Shown piece by piece: positions 42,963-51,538 of a stretch of 64,000 bases of DNA (the stretch's first letter is position 1; each line of letters starts with the position of its first letter). The position numbers and the translations under genes were made by a program. The stretch is from Methylobacteriaceae bacterium (GTDB lineage: Bacteria > Pseudomonadota > Alphaproteobacteria > Rhizobiales > Beijerinckiaceae), in NCBI GenBank assembly GCA_020638135.1, contig JACKJE010000003.1, forward strand, positions 135,367-199,366, in the 5' to 3' direction. The notes beneath the pieces were generated by a model. It saw only the letters and a list, made by a program, of their open reading frames with translations. It was not told the origin of the DNA and made no database searches.

Positions 42963-44561
42963 ATGCCGCAGGTCATTGGAATTCCCAAGGAAATTTTCCC
43001 CGGCGAGAAGCGCGTGGCGATCGCGCCGGACGTCGTCCAGAAGCTGGTCGGCCTCGGATTTTCGGTTCTTGTCGAGAAGGGCGCGGGCGACGCCGCCGAC
43101 ATCTACGACGACGCCCTGACTGCGGCGGGCGCCAAGATCGCCGCCACGGCGGCCGACGTCTGGTCGGGCGCCGACATCGTCTTCAAGGTGCGCGTTCCGA
43201 CCGACGGCGAAGTTGCGCAGATGAAGGAAGGCCAGACGCTGATCTCCTTCATCTGGCCGGCGCAGAACCCGGAGCTGATGGACAAGCTCAAGGAGCGCAA
43301 GGTCACGGTTCTGGCCATGGACGCCGTTCCCCGCCTGCTGTCGCGCGCGCAGAAAATGGACGCGCTGACCTCGCAGGCCGGCGTCACCGGCTATCGCGCA
43401 GTGGTGGAAGCGGCCAATGCCTTCGGCCGCTATTTCGCGGGCCAGATTACGGCAGCGGGCAAGATCCCGCCGGCCCAGGTCTTCATCGCCGGCGCGGGCG
43501 TCGCTGGTCTTGCCGCCATCGGCACGGCGGCGGGCCTCGGCGCCATCGTGCGCGCCAACGATACGCGCGCCGAAGTGGCCGATCAGGTCAAGTCGCTCGG
43601 CGGCGAATTCGTCAAGGTCGACTATGAGGAGGAAGGCTCGGGCGGCGGCGGTTACGCCAAGGTCATGTCCGAAGGCTTCCAGGCCGCCCAGCGCGAAATG
43701 TACGCCAAGCAGGCGAAAGATTCCGACATCATCATCACGACCGCGCTAATCCCCGGCAAGCCGGCGCCGAAGCTGATCACCGCCGACATGGTGAAGTCGA
43801 TGAAGCCCGGCAGCGTGATCGTCGATCTCGCGGCCGAACAGGGCGGCAATTGCGAACTCACCGTTCCCGGCGAGGCCGTCGTGCGGCACGGCGTGACGAT
43901 CGTCGGCTACACCGATCTGCACAGCCGCCTCGCCAAGCAGTCCTCGACCCTCTACGCGACCAACCTGCAGCGCCTCACTGAAGAACTCTGCAAGGCCAAG
44001 GACGGCCAGATCGTCGTCAACATGGACGACGACGCGATCCGCGGCTTCACCGTGGTCAAGGACGGCGAGATCACCTGGCCGGCCCCGCCGCTGAAACTGC
44101 CGGCGCCGCCGCCGCCCAAGCCCGCAGCGGCCGCAGCCGCCGCGCGCCCGCGCCGAAGAAGGCCGCGAGCCACGGCCATGGCGCGCCGAGCGAGCCGATG
44201 GACCTCAAGACGCTGCTGATCGCCTTCGGCGTCGGCGCGCGTCCTGTTCCTGCTCGTCGGCGCCTATGCGCCGCCGGCCTTCCTCGGCCATTTCACCGTC
44301 TTCGTGCTGGCGATCTTCGTCGGCTACATGGTGGTCTGGGAACGTCACGCCGGCGCTGCACACGCCGCTGATGAGCGTCACCAACGCCATTTCGTCGATC
44401 ATCGCGATCGGCGCGCTGTTGCAGATATGGCCTCCGGATTCTCCCGGAGCGTCCGACCGTCTGGATCCTGATCATCGCCTTCGTCGGGCTCACGCTCACC
44501 ACCATCAACATGTTCGGCGGTTTCGCCGTGACGCGCCATGCTGGCGATGTTCCAGAAGTAA
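42963..44561 (+). pseudogene. pntA: NAD(P) transhydrogenase alpha subunit, PntA (broken by five frameshifts, probably sequence errors)
   Basis: PntA binds NAD(H) in the proton-translocating transhydrogenase of the inner membrane. The first ~393 residues are intact: IGIPKEIFPGEKRVAIAPDV, the RAQKMDALTSQA loop, and the Rossmann motif GAGVAGLAAIGTA. The C-terminal membrane part is split over frames by a deletion near 44143 and insertions near 44238, 44339, 44446 and 44537. Reassembled, it reads through a Pro/Ala linker, FTVFVLAIFVGYMVVW, NVTPALHTPLMSVTNAISS and a final MLAMFQK. The whole span is 533 codons, a single fused PntA of E. coli length class. ATG 42963 follows GAGGAGAAACC. pntB follows 13 bases on. 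Confidence 0.85.
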
Positions 44562-44574
44562 GGGGACCGGAACC

Positions 44575-46014
44575 ATGTCTTCCAGCATCGTCACGGTCGC
44601 CTATATCGGAGCGACCATTCTCTTCGTTCTCTCGCTCGGCGGCCTCTCGAATCCCGAGACCGCCAAGCGCGGCAACTGGTACGGCATAACAGGCATGGCG
44701 ATCGCGGTGATCGCCACCGTCTTCGGCTGGCGCGTCGTCGGCAATGGCGAAATCCTGATCGTCATCGGCGCGGGCTATGTGTTCATCCTGCTGGCGATGA
44801 TCATCGGCGGCGCGGTCGGCCTCTATGCCGCCCGCACCGTGCAGATGACGCAGATGCCGGAACTCGTCGCGATCATGCATTCGCTGGTCGGTTTCGCCGC
44901 CTGCGCGATCGGCTTTGCGTTACATCGACACGTCGACGACGTTCGCCACGCATGCCGAGCACACGATCCATCTGCTCGAAATCTACATCGGCATCCTGAT
45001 CGGCGCGGTCACCTTCACCGGCTCCGTCATCGCCTTCGGCAAGCTGTCGGGCCGCATCGACGGCAAGCCGCTGCTGCTGCCGGCGCGTCACTGGATCAAC
45101 CTCGCCGGCCTGATCCTCGTGATCATCTTCGGCAAGTTCTTCCTCGGCGCGAAACGATCGCGGGCGGCATGTTCCCGCTCATCGTCATGACGCTCATCTC
45201 GCTCGCCTTCGGCGTGCACATGGTGATGGCGATCGGCGGCGCGGACATGCCGGTCGTGATCTCCATGCTCAACAGCTACTCCGGCTGGGCGGCGGCGGCG
45301 ACAGGCTTCATGCTGTCGAACGATCTGCTGATCGTCGTCGGCGCGCTGGTCGGTTCGTCCGGCGCGATCCTCAGCTACATCATGTGCCGCGCGATGAACC
45401 GCAACTTCATCTCGGTGATCGCCGGCGGCTTCGGCACGACATCGACTGCTTCGTCGAGCGCGCGCCAGCCGCGCCGGCGGGCGAGGTCAAGTCGATCAAC
45501 GCGGCCGAGACCGCCGATCTGCTGTCGGAGTCCAAGAGCATCATCATCGTGCCGGGCTACGGCATGGCGGTCGCGCAGGCCCAGCACGCCGTCTTCGAAA
45601 TGACGAAGATGTTGCGCGAGAAAGGCGTCAACGTCCGCTTCGGCATTCACCCGGTCGCTGGCCGCATGCCCGGCCACATGAACGTGCTGCTCGCCGAAGC
45701 GAAAGTGCCCTACGACATCGTCTGCGAGATGGACGAACTCAACGACGACTTCCCCCACAACCGACGTCGCCATGGTGATCGGCGCCAACGACATCGTGAA
45801 CCCGGCCGCGCAGGACGATCCGGGCAGCCCGATCGCCGGCATGCCGGTGCTCGAAGTCTGGAAGGCCAAGCACTCGATCGTGATGAAGCGCTCGATGGCG
45901 TCGGGCTACGCCGGCATCGACAATCCGCTCTTCTACAAGGAGAACAACCTGATGTTGTTCGGCGACGCCAAGAAGACGCTGGACGAGGTCGTCGCCGCGC
46001 TGAAGAGCAAGTAA
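44575..46014 (+). pseudogene. pntB: NAD(P) transhydrogenase beta subunit, PntB (broken by four frameshifts, probably sequence errors)
   Basis: PntB carries most of the proton channel and the NADP(H) site. Segments in order are VAYIGATILFVLSLGGLSNPE, IDTSTTFATHAEHTIHLLE, MFPLIVMTLISLAFGVHMVM, the conserved SNDLLIVVGALVGSSGAILSYIMCRAMNR, and the NADP domain PGYGMAVAQAQHAVFEM, RFGIHPVAGRMPGHMNVLLAEA, YKENNLMLFGDAKKT. Shifts occur near 44920 (+1), 45150 (-1), 45437 (-1) and 45755 (+1), which sum to zero. The full span would be 479 residues, normal for PntB. The residues stay canonical across each break, arguing against decay. Confidence 0.85.
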
Positions 46015-46043
46015 GGCGGGCGCGCTGAGGCGAGAATCGCGGC

Positions 46044-46147
46044 CTTCATCCTGAGGAGCCGCGTAGCGGCGTCTCGAAGGATGGCCGAGACCCGAGACGC
46101 TGGATCATGCTTCGAGACGGCGCTTTCAGCGCCTCATCAGCATGAGG
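46044..46147. repeat. Palindromic intergenic repeat, second copy of the CCTCATGCTGAGG family
   Basis: Left end CTTCATCCTGAGGAGC and right end GCCTCATCAGCATGAGG are inverted relatives of each other and match the element at 38141-38242. Inside are GTCTCGAAGGATGGCC and GCTTCGAGACGG. It follows the pntB stop. Confidence 0.85.
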
Positions 46148-46165
46148 GCTTCAGGAACACAAAGA

Positions 46166-46197
46166 AAACGGCCGGTCTCTCTCAAGACCGGCCGTTT
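46166..46197. terminator. Bidirectional terminator between pntB and the oxidase subunit IV gene
   Basis: AAACGGCCGGTCT (46166-46178) and AGACCGGCCGTTT (46185-46197) form a perfect 13-base stem with a 6-base loop. The A- and T-ended stem gives short U-tracts both ways, so it can stop both converging transcripts. Confidence 0.85.
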
Positions 46198-46220
46198 CGA
46201 TTCAGAACTCGTTCGAACTG

Positions 46221-46379
46221 TCACAGCGTCAGGACGGCGAGCAGAACCACGCAGCCGATGCAGAACACCGTGCCCCATTTGAACAGGTTGATGAAGAACT
46301 TGTACGTCTTCTCGTGCTCGACGTAATCCATGTCCGGGTGGCCGTAGGATTGGATCGCGTTGCCGGGCTCGTGCGCCAT
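46221..46379 (-). CDS. aa3-type cytochrome c oxidase subunit IV (small bacterial type)
   Basis: A predicted 52-residue single-pass membrane protein of the COX4_pro_2 type: GHPDMDYVEHEKTYKFFINLFKWG then a hydrophobic helix (FCIGCVVLLAVLTL). The EHEKTY motif before the helix is diagnostic. It would join the aa3 oxidase, whose main subunits lie elsewhere. ATG 46379 follows GAGGGGAGC. Longer frames overlapping it are not genes. Confidence 0.85.
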   Translation of the reverse strand: MAHEPGNAIQSYGHPDMDYVEHEKTYKFFINLFKWGTVFCIGCVVLLAVLTL

Positions 46380-46518
46380 GCTCCCCTCGGGGTTCTGAGT
46401 TTTGTCAGACTCCCTCTTAGCCGAGCAGACAGAACGTCGCAACCATGCCTTTCAAAGGCGGGGCCGGCCCGCGCCGCGAGCCGGCCCCTTCCCTGGAACG
46501 CACACGCCCCGGCCAGGT

Positions 46519-46962
46519 CTATTTGACCTGCAGGGTCGAGATATAACCGACCAGCGCGAGGATCTTGCCGCGGACGTAGGACGAAACGTCGCTTCCCGCG
46601 AAATAGGGGCCAAGGTCCTGCGGCGCCTTCTCCTTGTAATGATCGCCCCAGATCGGCATTTCGCGCGTGCCGTGCGCCGCCGTTTCCTTGGCGCCGCTGA
46701 TTGTCTCGTAGGCCATCTCGAACGGGAACACGCCGCCATTGTTCTTCGACAGCACCGTGAGATCGGGCACCTTCTTGTTGACGAGCCCGCTGAACGGCCC
46801 GCCGCCCTTGGCGTCCTTGCCGTGGCACAGGGCGCAATAGGTGTCGAACTCGTATTTGCCGATGTCGCGGGCTTGCGCCGCCGCTCCGTCAGCCAGCAAC
46901 GCGCCCATGCCCGCGACCGTGAGGAACAGGGCAATGCGCGCGAACGGTCTCACCGTGGCCAT
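46519..46962 (-). CDS. Single-heme c-type cytochrome
   Basis: A predicted 147-residue periplasmic protein. The signal peptide (about 1-27) is followed by the heme motif CALCH (about residues 40-44), a Lys/Gly-rich loop GKDAKGGGPFSG, and the distal Met region REMPIWGDHY. The C-terminus has GYISTLQVK. ATG 46962 follows AAGGAGGCTGTC; a frame to 47187 is rejected. Its partner is not clear; proximity to the oxidase subunit IV suggests electron delivery in respiration. It lies 274 bases after the end of the UbiB gene, in a gap with no other gene. Confidence 0.88.
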   Translation of the reverse strand: MATVRPFARIALFLTVAGMGALLADGAAAQARDIGKYEFDTYCALCHGKDAKGGGPFSGLVNKKVPDLTVLSKNNGGVFPFEMAYETISGAKETAAHGTREMPIWGDHYKEKAPQDLGPYFAGSDVSSYVRGKILALVGYISTLQVK

Positions 46963-47235
46963 GACAGCCTCCTTCTTGTTCCCGCGACCGCCCCGCTCTC
47001 TCTGGAGCGAAGCGACCGCTGTTGTCGGCGCATTACAATCAAACGCCGATTGAGGCCGTGACGCATTGATATGTTTTAACAATTGTCGGCGCCGGCGGCG
47101 CCGCGGCGCCCGCGATAAAGCGCGGAGGGCGTTTCGAATCAAATGAGTGAACGCGAGAACCGGGCGGCGCGTGCGCCGCTGTGTCACACCGGTTCAGGCT
47201 CTCGCCGGCGCCTCGCGCGGAAGGATGTGTGAGGT

Positions 47236-48585
47236 CTAGGCCAACCCCGCCTTGGCCAATGCTGCCGCCTGATCCGCCGCCAGCCGCTCCAGCTGGAAAT
47301 TGCCGAGCGCTTCCTCGAACATGCGGTGATAGTTCAGCTCCGCGCCGAGATGCAGGAACACGGCACCCAGGCCCACCGCCGCGCGATCGAGAAACACGAA
47401 TTCGCGCGGCACCGTCACCGGCCCCTTGGTCTTCAGCGCCTGATGCACGGTGAAGGCCTCGCGTCGGCCATACTTGCCGGGCTCGACGCCATCGGCGACG
47501 GAACGGATTCGGTCCTCCAGCAGCGGCCCGTAGATGAAGCGCGCCCAGATGTTGAGCGTGTCGATCACGTCCTTCTTGAGGCCCTTGAAACCCCAGGTCT
47601 CATAAGCGTGGACAATGCGCGCCTCGTCGTCCGTCTGCAGGCCACGATAGAGGTCGACGACGCCGCCGACGAATTTCGGCGGGAAGATGCGGATGCATCC
47701 GTAGTCGAGCAGGTTGATTCCTTCACCCTGCTCGAAGACGCTGTAATTGCCGAGATGCGGATCGCCGTGGATGACGCCGAAGCGCGAGAACGGCAGCCAC
47801 CACGCCGTGAACATGGCGGCGCCGATGCGGTTGCGCACCTCGATCGGCGCGCTCTTGAAGCTCAGGAGCTTCTCGCCGTCGAGCCAGTCCATGGTCAGCA
47901 GCCGCTCGGTCGACAGGTCCGCCCGAACGCCGGGCGTGCGCACAAGCGGCGCGCCGGCGAGCATGAACCGGTAGAGCGCGGCGTGCTTGGCCTCGCGCGC
48001 ATAGTCGAGTTCCTCCCGCACGCGCGCGCCGATCTCCTTGGCGGCCTCGGTCGTGTCGATGACCGGTTCGAAACGCCGATGGATGGCGAAGAGAATGTCG
48101 AGCTGTTTCAGATCGGCCTCGACCGCCGATTTCATGTCGGGATATTGCAGCTTGCAGGCGAGCGGCGCGCCGTCGGGCGCGACCGCGCGATGCACCTGGC
48201 CGAGCGAGGCGGCGGCGGCAGGCTTCAGATCGAACGACTTGAAGCGCTTCTGCCAGTCCGGCCCGAGTTCGGCCTGCATGCGCCGCTTGACGAAAGCCGC
48301 GCCCATCGGCGGCGCATCGGACTGCAGCTTGGAGAGTTCGTCGGCATATTCCGGCGGCAGCAGGTCCGGAATGGTCGCCATCAATTGCGCGACCTTCATC
48401 AAGGGCCCCTTGAGCCCACCGAGCGCCTTGGCGAGCGCCGCTGCATTGGTCGCATCGCGCGCGCTGGTGCGCCCGCCGGTCAGCTGCTGCGCGGCAAAGC
48501 GCGCCGCCGCGCCGCCGACATTGGCGCCCACCTTGGCGTAGCGCGCGGCGCGGGCGGAGAATCGGTTGGCTTCGCGGTCGGTCAT
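47236..48585 (-). CDS. UbiB/ABC1/AarF family atypical kinase
   Basis: A predicted 449-residue protein of the ABC1 family, related to UbiB/COQ8. It has the KxGQ-like region LKGPLMKVAQLMATIPDLLP, AAAASLGQVHRA (Ala-rich nucleotide loop), ACKLQYPDM (Lys), the ExD-type VIHGDPHLGNY catalytic loop and LLDYGCIR (metal-binding Asp). Such proteins support ubiquinone synthesis or lipid homeostasis by ATPase action and are not classical kinases. It lies 19 bases after the doc toxin in the same direction. The name ubiB is not assigned because the closest orthologue cannot be determined here. Confidence 0.88.
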   Translation of the reverse strand: MTDREANRFSARAARYAKVGANVGGAAARFAAQQLTGGRTSARDATNAAALAKALGGLKGPLMKVAQLMATIPDLLPPEYADELSKLQSDAPPMGAAFVKRRMQAELGPDWQKRFKSFDLKPAAAASLGQVHRAVAPDGAPLACKLQYPDMKSAVEADLKQLDILFAIHRRFEPVIDTTEAAKEIGARVREELDYAREAKHAALYRFMLAGAPLVRTPGVRADLSTERLLTMDWLDGEKLLSFKSAPIEVRNRIGAAMFTAWWLPFSRFGVIHGDPHLGNYSVFEQGEGINLLDYGCIRIFPPKFVGGVVDLYRGLQTDDEARIVHAYETWGFKGLKKDVIDTLNIWARFIYGPLLEDRIRSVADGVEPGKYGRREAFTVHQALKTKGPVTVPREFVFLDRAAVGLGAVFLHLGAELNYHRMFEEALGNFQLERLAADQAAALAKAGLA

Positions 48586-48604
48586 GGGGGCAATATGGGC
48601 TCGC

Positions 48605-48991
48605 TCAGGCGTCAGGCCAATTGTCTCTGATCCAGCGCGTCAGCGCTTCCTCGCTGGTGTCGCCGGCGGCGAGCGAAAGGATGATCGCCGTCGCATTCGC
48701 CTGATCCGGCGCGAAGCGGACGCCATTCAGTCTGAGAAACATCATCATCGCGAGAAACGCGATGCGCTTGTTGCCATCGACGAAGGCGTGATTGCGCGCA
48801 AGACCGAAGGCGTAGGAGGCAGCCAGCGCCGCCAGATCGGTCTCGCCGTAATGGAAACGATTGACGGGCCGCGCCAGCGCCGATTCCAGCGCGCCTGCGT
48901 CCCGCACGCCCGCCGGCCCGCCAAATCGCTTCAGTTGCTTCTCGTGGACCGCGCGAACCTCGTCGAGCGACAGCCACCTGGGCTCGCTCAT
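48605..48991 (-). CDS. doc: Doc-type toxin (Fic-fold, death-on-curing)
   Basis: A predicted 128-residue toxin. Doc enzymes phosphorylate EF-Tu to stop translation. The Fic core HAFVDGNKRIAFLAM contains the catalytic His, acidic Asp and the Asn-Lys-Arg triad, in the Doc form HxFxDxNKR. The N-terminal PRWLSLDEVRAVHEKQLKRFGG is also typical. The antitoxin gene lies upstream and overlaps by 4 bases (ATGA). Operon with autoregulated promoter: see 49226-49246. Confidence 0.92.
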   Translation of the reverse strand: MSEPRWLSLDEVRAVHEKQLKRFGGPAGVRDAGALESALARPVNRFHYGETDLAALAASYAFGLARNHAFVDGNKRIAFLAMMMFLRLNGVRFAPDQANATAIILSLAAGDTSEEALTRWIRDNWPDA

Positions 48992-49212
48992 TTCGCCAGC
49001 GTCCGCAGGGTATCCTTGTATTCTTCCATCAGTTCGTCAGCGGCCTGCATCGCCGCCTCGAAATCGGGATCGTAAGGCGTGATGCGAAACCCGCCATCAG
49101 CGGTTTCGGTCAGGTAGAAGGTCTTGCCCTGGTCGATCCCGAGCCGCACGACGACGTCGCGCGGGATGATGAAGCCGGTCGAATTGCCGATGCGCTTGGG
49201 TTCGATTTTCAT
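48988..49212 (-). CDS. AbrB/MazE-type antitoxin of Doc pair
   Basis: A predicted 74-residue protein. The N-terminal swapped-hairpin AbrB fold reads KRIGNSTGFIIPRDVVVRLGIDQGKTFYL, which would bind operator DNA. The C-terminal ~30 residues (AADELMEEYKDTLRTL) are predicted to bind and block Doc. ATG 49212 is close to a palindrome. It overlaps the toxin gene by 4 bases, the usual coupled arrangement. The AbrB-Doc pairing differs from the classic Phd-Doc pair. Confidence 0.9.
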   Translation of the reverse strand: MKIEPKRIGNSTGFIIPRDVVVRLGIDQGKTFYLTETADGGFRITPYDPDFEAAMQAADELMEEYKDTLRTLAK

Positions 49213-49225
49213 GGCGTCGCCCGAA

Positions 49226-49246
49226 TGTTATACAAACTGTATAACA
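49226..49246. promoter_or_regulatory. Operator palindrome of the AbrB-Doc pair
   Basis: TGTTATAC and GTATAACA are perfect 8-base inverted arms around AAACT, located 14 bases upstream of the antitoxin start. The AT-rich arms include a possible -10 element. Binding by the antitoxin is expected from how such systems are regulated. Confidence 0.75.
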
Positions 49247-49267
49247 TAGTTGTTCGGACCGTAAAAT

Positions 49268-51460
49268 CTAGTGCCGCGCCGCGGCTCCCACCCCCTGCAG
49301 GATCGTGCCGAACATATTCAACATCATCTGTTGCTGCTGTTGCTGCAGCGCCTGCTGCTGCTGGTTCTGCTCGATCTTGACCCTCTCCTGCTCCACGGCG
49401 AGTTGGGCGCCTTGATGTCCCTGCCGCGCGGCCCGTGACAGCAGCGCGAACTTGAACGCCTGGGGATCGGCGACCTGCACGTGACCCTTCTCGACCAGAT
49501 CGGCGAGGGTCACGAGCGAATCCGGGTCGTCGAGTTGCGCGCCTTCTTTCACCACGGCGATCGCGCCGGCGATGTTGTTCTTACGCAGCAGCAGGTTCGC
49601 CAGATTGTCATAGGCGGCCGGATATTTCTGGCGCGTGAGCTGGCGATAGATCGCGATCGCACGATCGGGATTACTGAAGCCGAGCGCCCGCGCATACTGA
49701 TATTGATAGCGCAACTGCCCGGGATTGTTCTCCACTGCGAGCTTGCAGATTTCAGCTGCACTGCCCGCCTGCGCCTTCAGCTCTTCGTAGCGCACGCCGG
49801 GCACGGATTGGGGCTTTGCGCGATCGTTCGGATTTGCGGCGGCTTGGTCGCACATGTCGCCGGATTGCGCCACGCGCCGCGCCGATTCTTCCTGCGCGCG
49901 ACGAGCCGCTTCGGCCCGCTCCTCGGATTCGTGCTGCTGCCGTACCCGAAGCGCTTCGGCCTCCCGCGCGCGCTGGATTTGGAGTTGCGTCTCCTTGCGC
50001 CAAGCGGAAATCGCATCGCGGGTGATGACAGACAGAGGCTCGCCGGTGCGGGGATGGAAGCCCTGGTTGTCGAAAAACTCGTACCGGCCCTCCGGCGAAC
50101 GCCAGTACCATACCCGCGCGGCGCCGGTCGCGGGATCGAAGAACGGGAACTTGTCGGGGTCGACCGGCTGCGGCGGACGATTGCGCCGCGCATCCTCCGC
50201 CTTCCGCCGCGCGACCTGCGATCCCCATTTGTCCGGAATCTCGCGCGTGACTGGCTGCAGTTCGTCGCCCGTTTGCGGATCGAACCCCATGAGGTCGAAC
50301 AGTTTCAGGTTTCCCGAACTGTCCTGCGAATACCACAGCGCCGGGTCGCCTGTCCGCTGATCGAAGAATGTTGGCGTTTCGCTCGTCACCGCCTTCGGCC
50401 GGTTGCCCTTCTCGTATTCTCGCACGCGTTCCAGCAAACCCGCCGTCAGCTGGCGGCACATGCGGCCGGTCTGGGGGTCGACGCCGGGCTCGCGCCCGTA
50501 GCGGACGGAATCGCGCGTGACGACGTAGCAGCGGTGCGACTGCTTTTGCTCGTGGTCGGCGAGCACCTCGCGGGTGATCGGTTGCAGGGCCTCGCCGGTC
50601 CGCGGATGGAATCCGCGATTGTCGTAGAACTCGTATTCGCCGCCAGACGATTTCCAGTACCAGACCCGCGCTCGTCCGCTGACGGGATCGAATGGCGTCA
50701 CTTTCTGCAGATCAACCAAAGTCGGCGCGCGTCGGTTCCGCTCGGCGACTTCTAACTTGTAGGCATTCGCGACATCGGCGGAGACGGACTGCAATTCCTC
50801 GCCCGTGTCGGGGTGGAAGCCCATGAGGTTGAAGAGTTCGACCTCGCCCGCCTTACCCTTGGCGTACCAGAGGACAGGCCGTCCCGACCTCGGATCGAAG
50901 AAGACGGGATTGTCGTCCGTCACGCGCTCCGGCCGCTTGCCGCCTTCATAAGATTTCAGGCGCTCGAGCATATCTGCGGTGTACGGCTTGCAAGCGCGCC
51001 CGGTCTCGGGGTCGATCCCTGTGTTCTCGAGATACTTCACCTGCCCAGCGCGCGAGAGCACGTAGCATTTGGCGGCTGCGCCGCTGCGCTCGAAATTAGC
51101 GTTTCGCGAGCCTGCCCAGAGGATCAGCGAATTAGCGATGAGCAATCCGAAAATGCCGGCGACGCCAACGCGACGATTGGCCGAATTCAACGAAAACGCC
51201 TTGCCGCCGAACCATGCGAGCACAAGAAAGAGCACAAGCGTCATCGCGCTCGCGAGATGTCGATTGACGTTAAAGACCCACGCGATCTCGTCCACGTACC
51301 CACGCGCGGTGAAATAGAAGATCGCTTCGTTGAAGAGCCAGAACAGACCGGCGGCCACAAAGACAATCAATACAAGACTGATTGCAATCTGAACCGGCTT
51401 GGCAAGGCCCGAGAATTTGGACCTGAGGCCGGGAAAAGTTGGGCCGGGAAGTTCAGACAA
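49268..51460 (-). CDS. Large membrane protein with duplicated ~180-residue DPxTG-rich unit and TPR-like tail
   Basis: A predicted 730-residue protein of no family I recognise. Three hydrophobic segments lie in residues 24-115. Two long homologous units follow, 132-310 (50531-51067) and 311-490 (49991-50530). Each opens with CYV and holds the same order of blocks: GxDPxTGRxC, LLERVREYE-like helix, FFDxRTG, WYxxxxxG, LFxLMGFxPxTGxEL, then FDPxxGxARVWYW and FFDNxGFHPRTGExL. The middle tail is Ala/Arg/Glu-rich, then a TPR/Sel1-like array (about 585-660) and a Gln-rich end. The TTG start at 51460 is uncertain. Function is unknown. Confidence 0.8.
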   Translation of the reverse strand: MSELPGPTFPGLRSKFSGLAKPVQIAISLVLIVFVAAGLFWLFNEAIFYFTARGYVDEIAWVFNVNRHLASAMTLVLFLVLAWFGGKAFSLNSANRRVGVAGIFGLLIANSLILWAGSRNANFERSGAAAKCYVLSRAGQVKYLENTGIDPETGRACKPYTADMLERLKSYEGGKRPERVTDDNPVFFDPRSGRPVLWYAKGKAGEVELFNLMGFHPDTGEELQSVSADVANAYKLEVAERNRRAPTLVDLQKVTPFDPVSGRARVWYWKSSGGEYEFYDNRGFHPRTGEALQPITREVLADHEQKQSHRCYVVTRDSVRYGREPGVDPQTGRMCRQLTAGLLERVREYEKGNRPKAVTSETPTFFDQRTGDPALWYSQDSSGNLKLFDLMGFDPQTGDELQPVTREIPDKWGSQVARRKAEDARRNRPPQPVDPDKFPFFDPATGAARVWYWRSPEGRYEFFDNQGFHPRTGEPLSVITRDAISAWRKETQLQIQRAREAEALRVRQQHESEERAEAARRAQEESARRVAQSGDMCDQAAANPNDRAKPQSVPGVRYEELKAQAGSAAEICKLAVENNPGQLRYQYQYARALGFSNPDRAIAIYRQLTRQKYPAAYDNLANLLLRKNNIAGAIAVVKEGAQLDDPDSLVTLADLVEKGHVQVADPQAFKFALLSRAARQGHQGAQLAVEQERVKIEQNQQQQALQQQQQQMMLNMFGTILQGVGAAARH

Positions 51461-51477
51461 ATCAGCCGTCCACGCAA

Positions 51478-51500
51478 GTAATAGTCTGAGACACTATTAC
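51478..51500. promoter_or_regulatory. Palindrome upstream of the duplicated-unit gene
   Basis: GTAATAGT and ACTATTAC are perfect 8-base arms with a 7-base spacer. It lies 18 bases from the start codon of the leftward gene at 51460 and 39 bases past the M3 peptidase stop. No T-tract is present, so an operator is more likely than a terminator. Confidence 0.5.
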
Positions 51501-51538
51501 GCGTTGGCACCGGCGCGCAATATAGGTGTATGGGGCGC

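Noticed and set aside
44140..45760. Programmed ribosomal frameshifting in pntA and pntB
   Set aside because: There are nine shifts in both directions without slippery heptamers or stimulatory structures; this does not fit any known recoding system.
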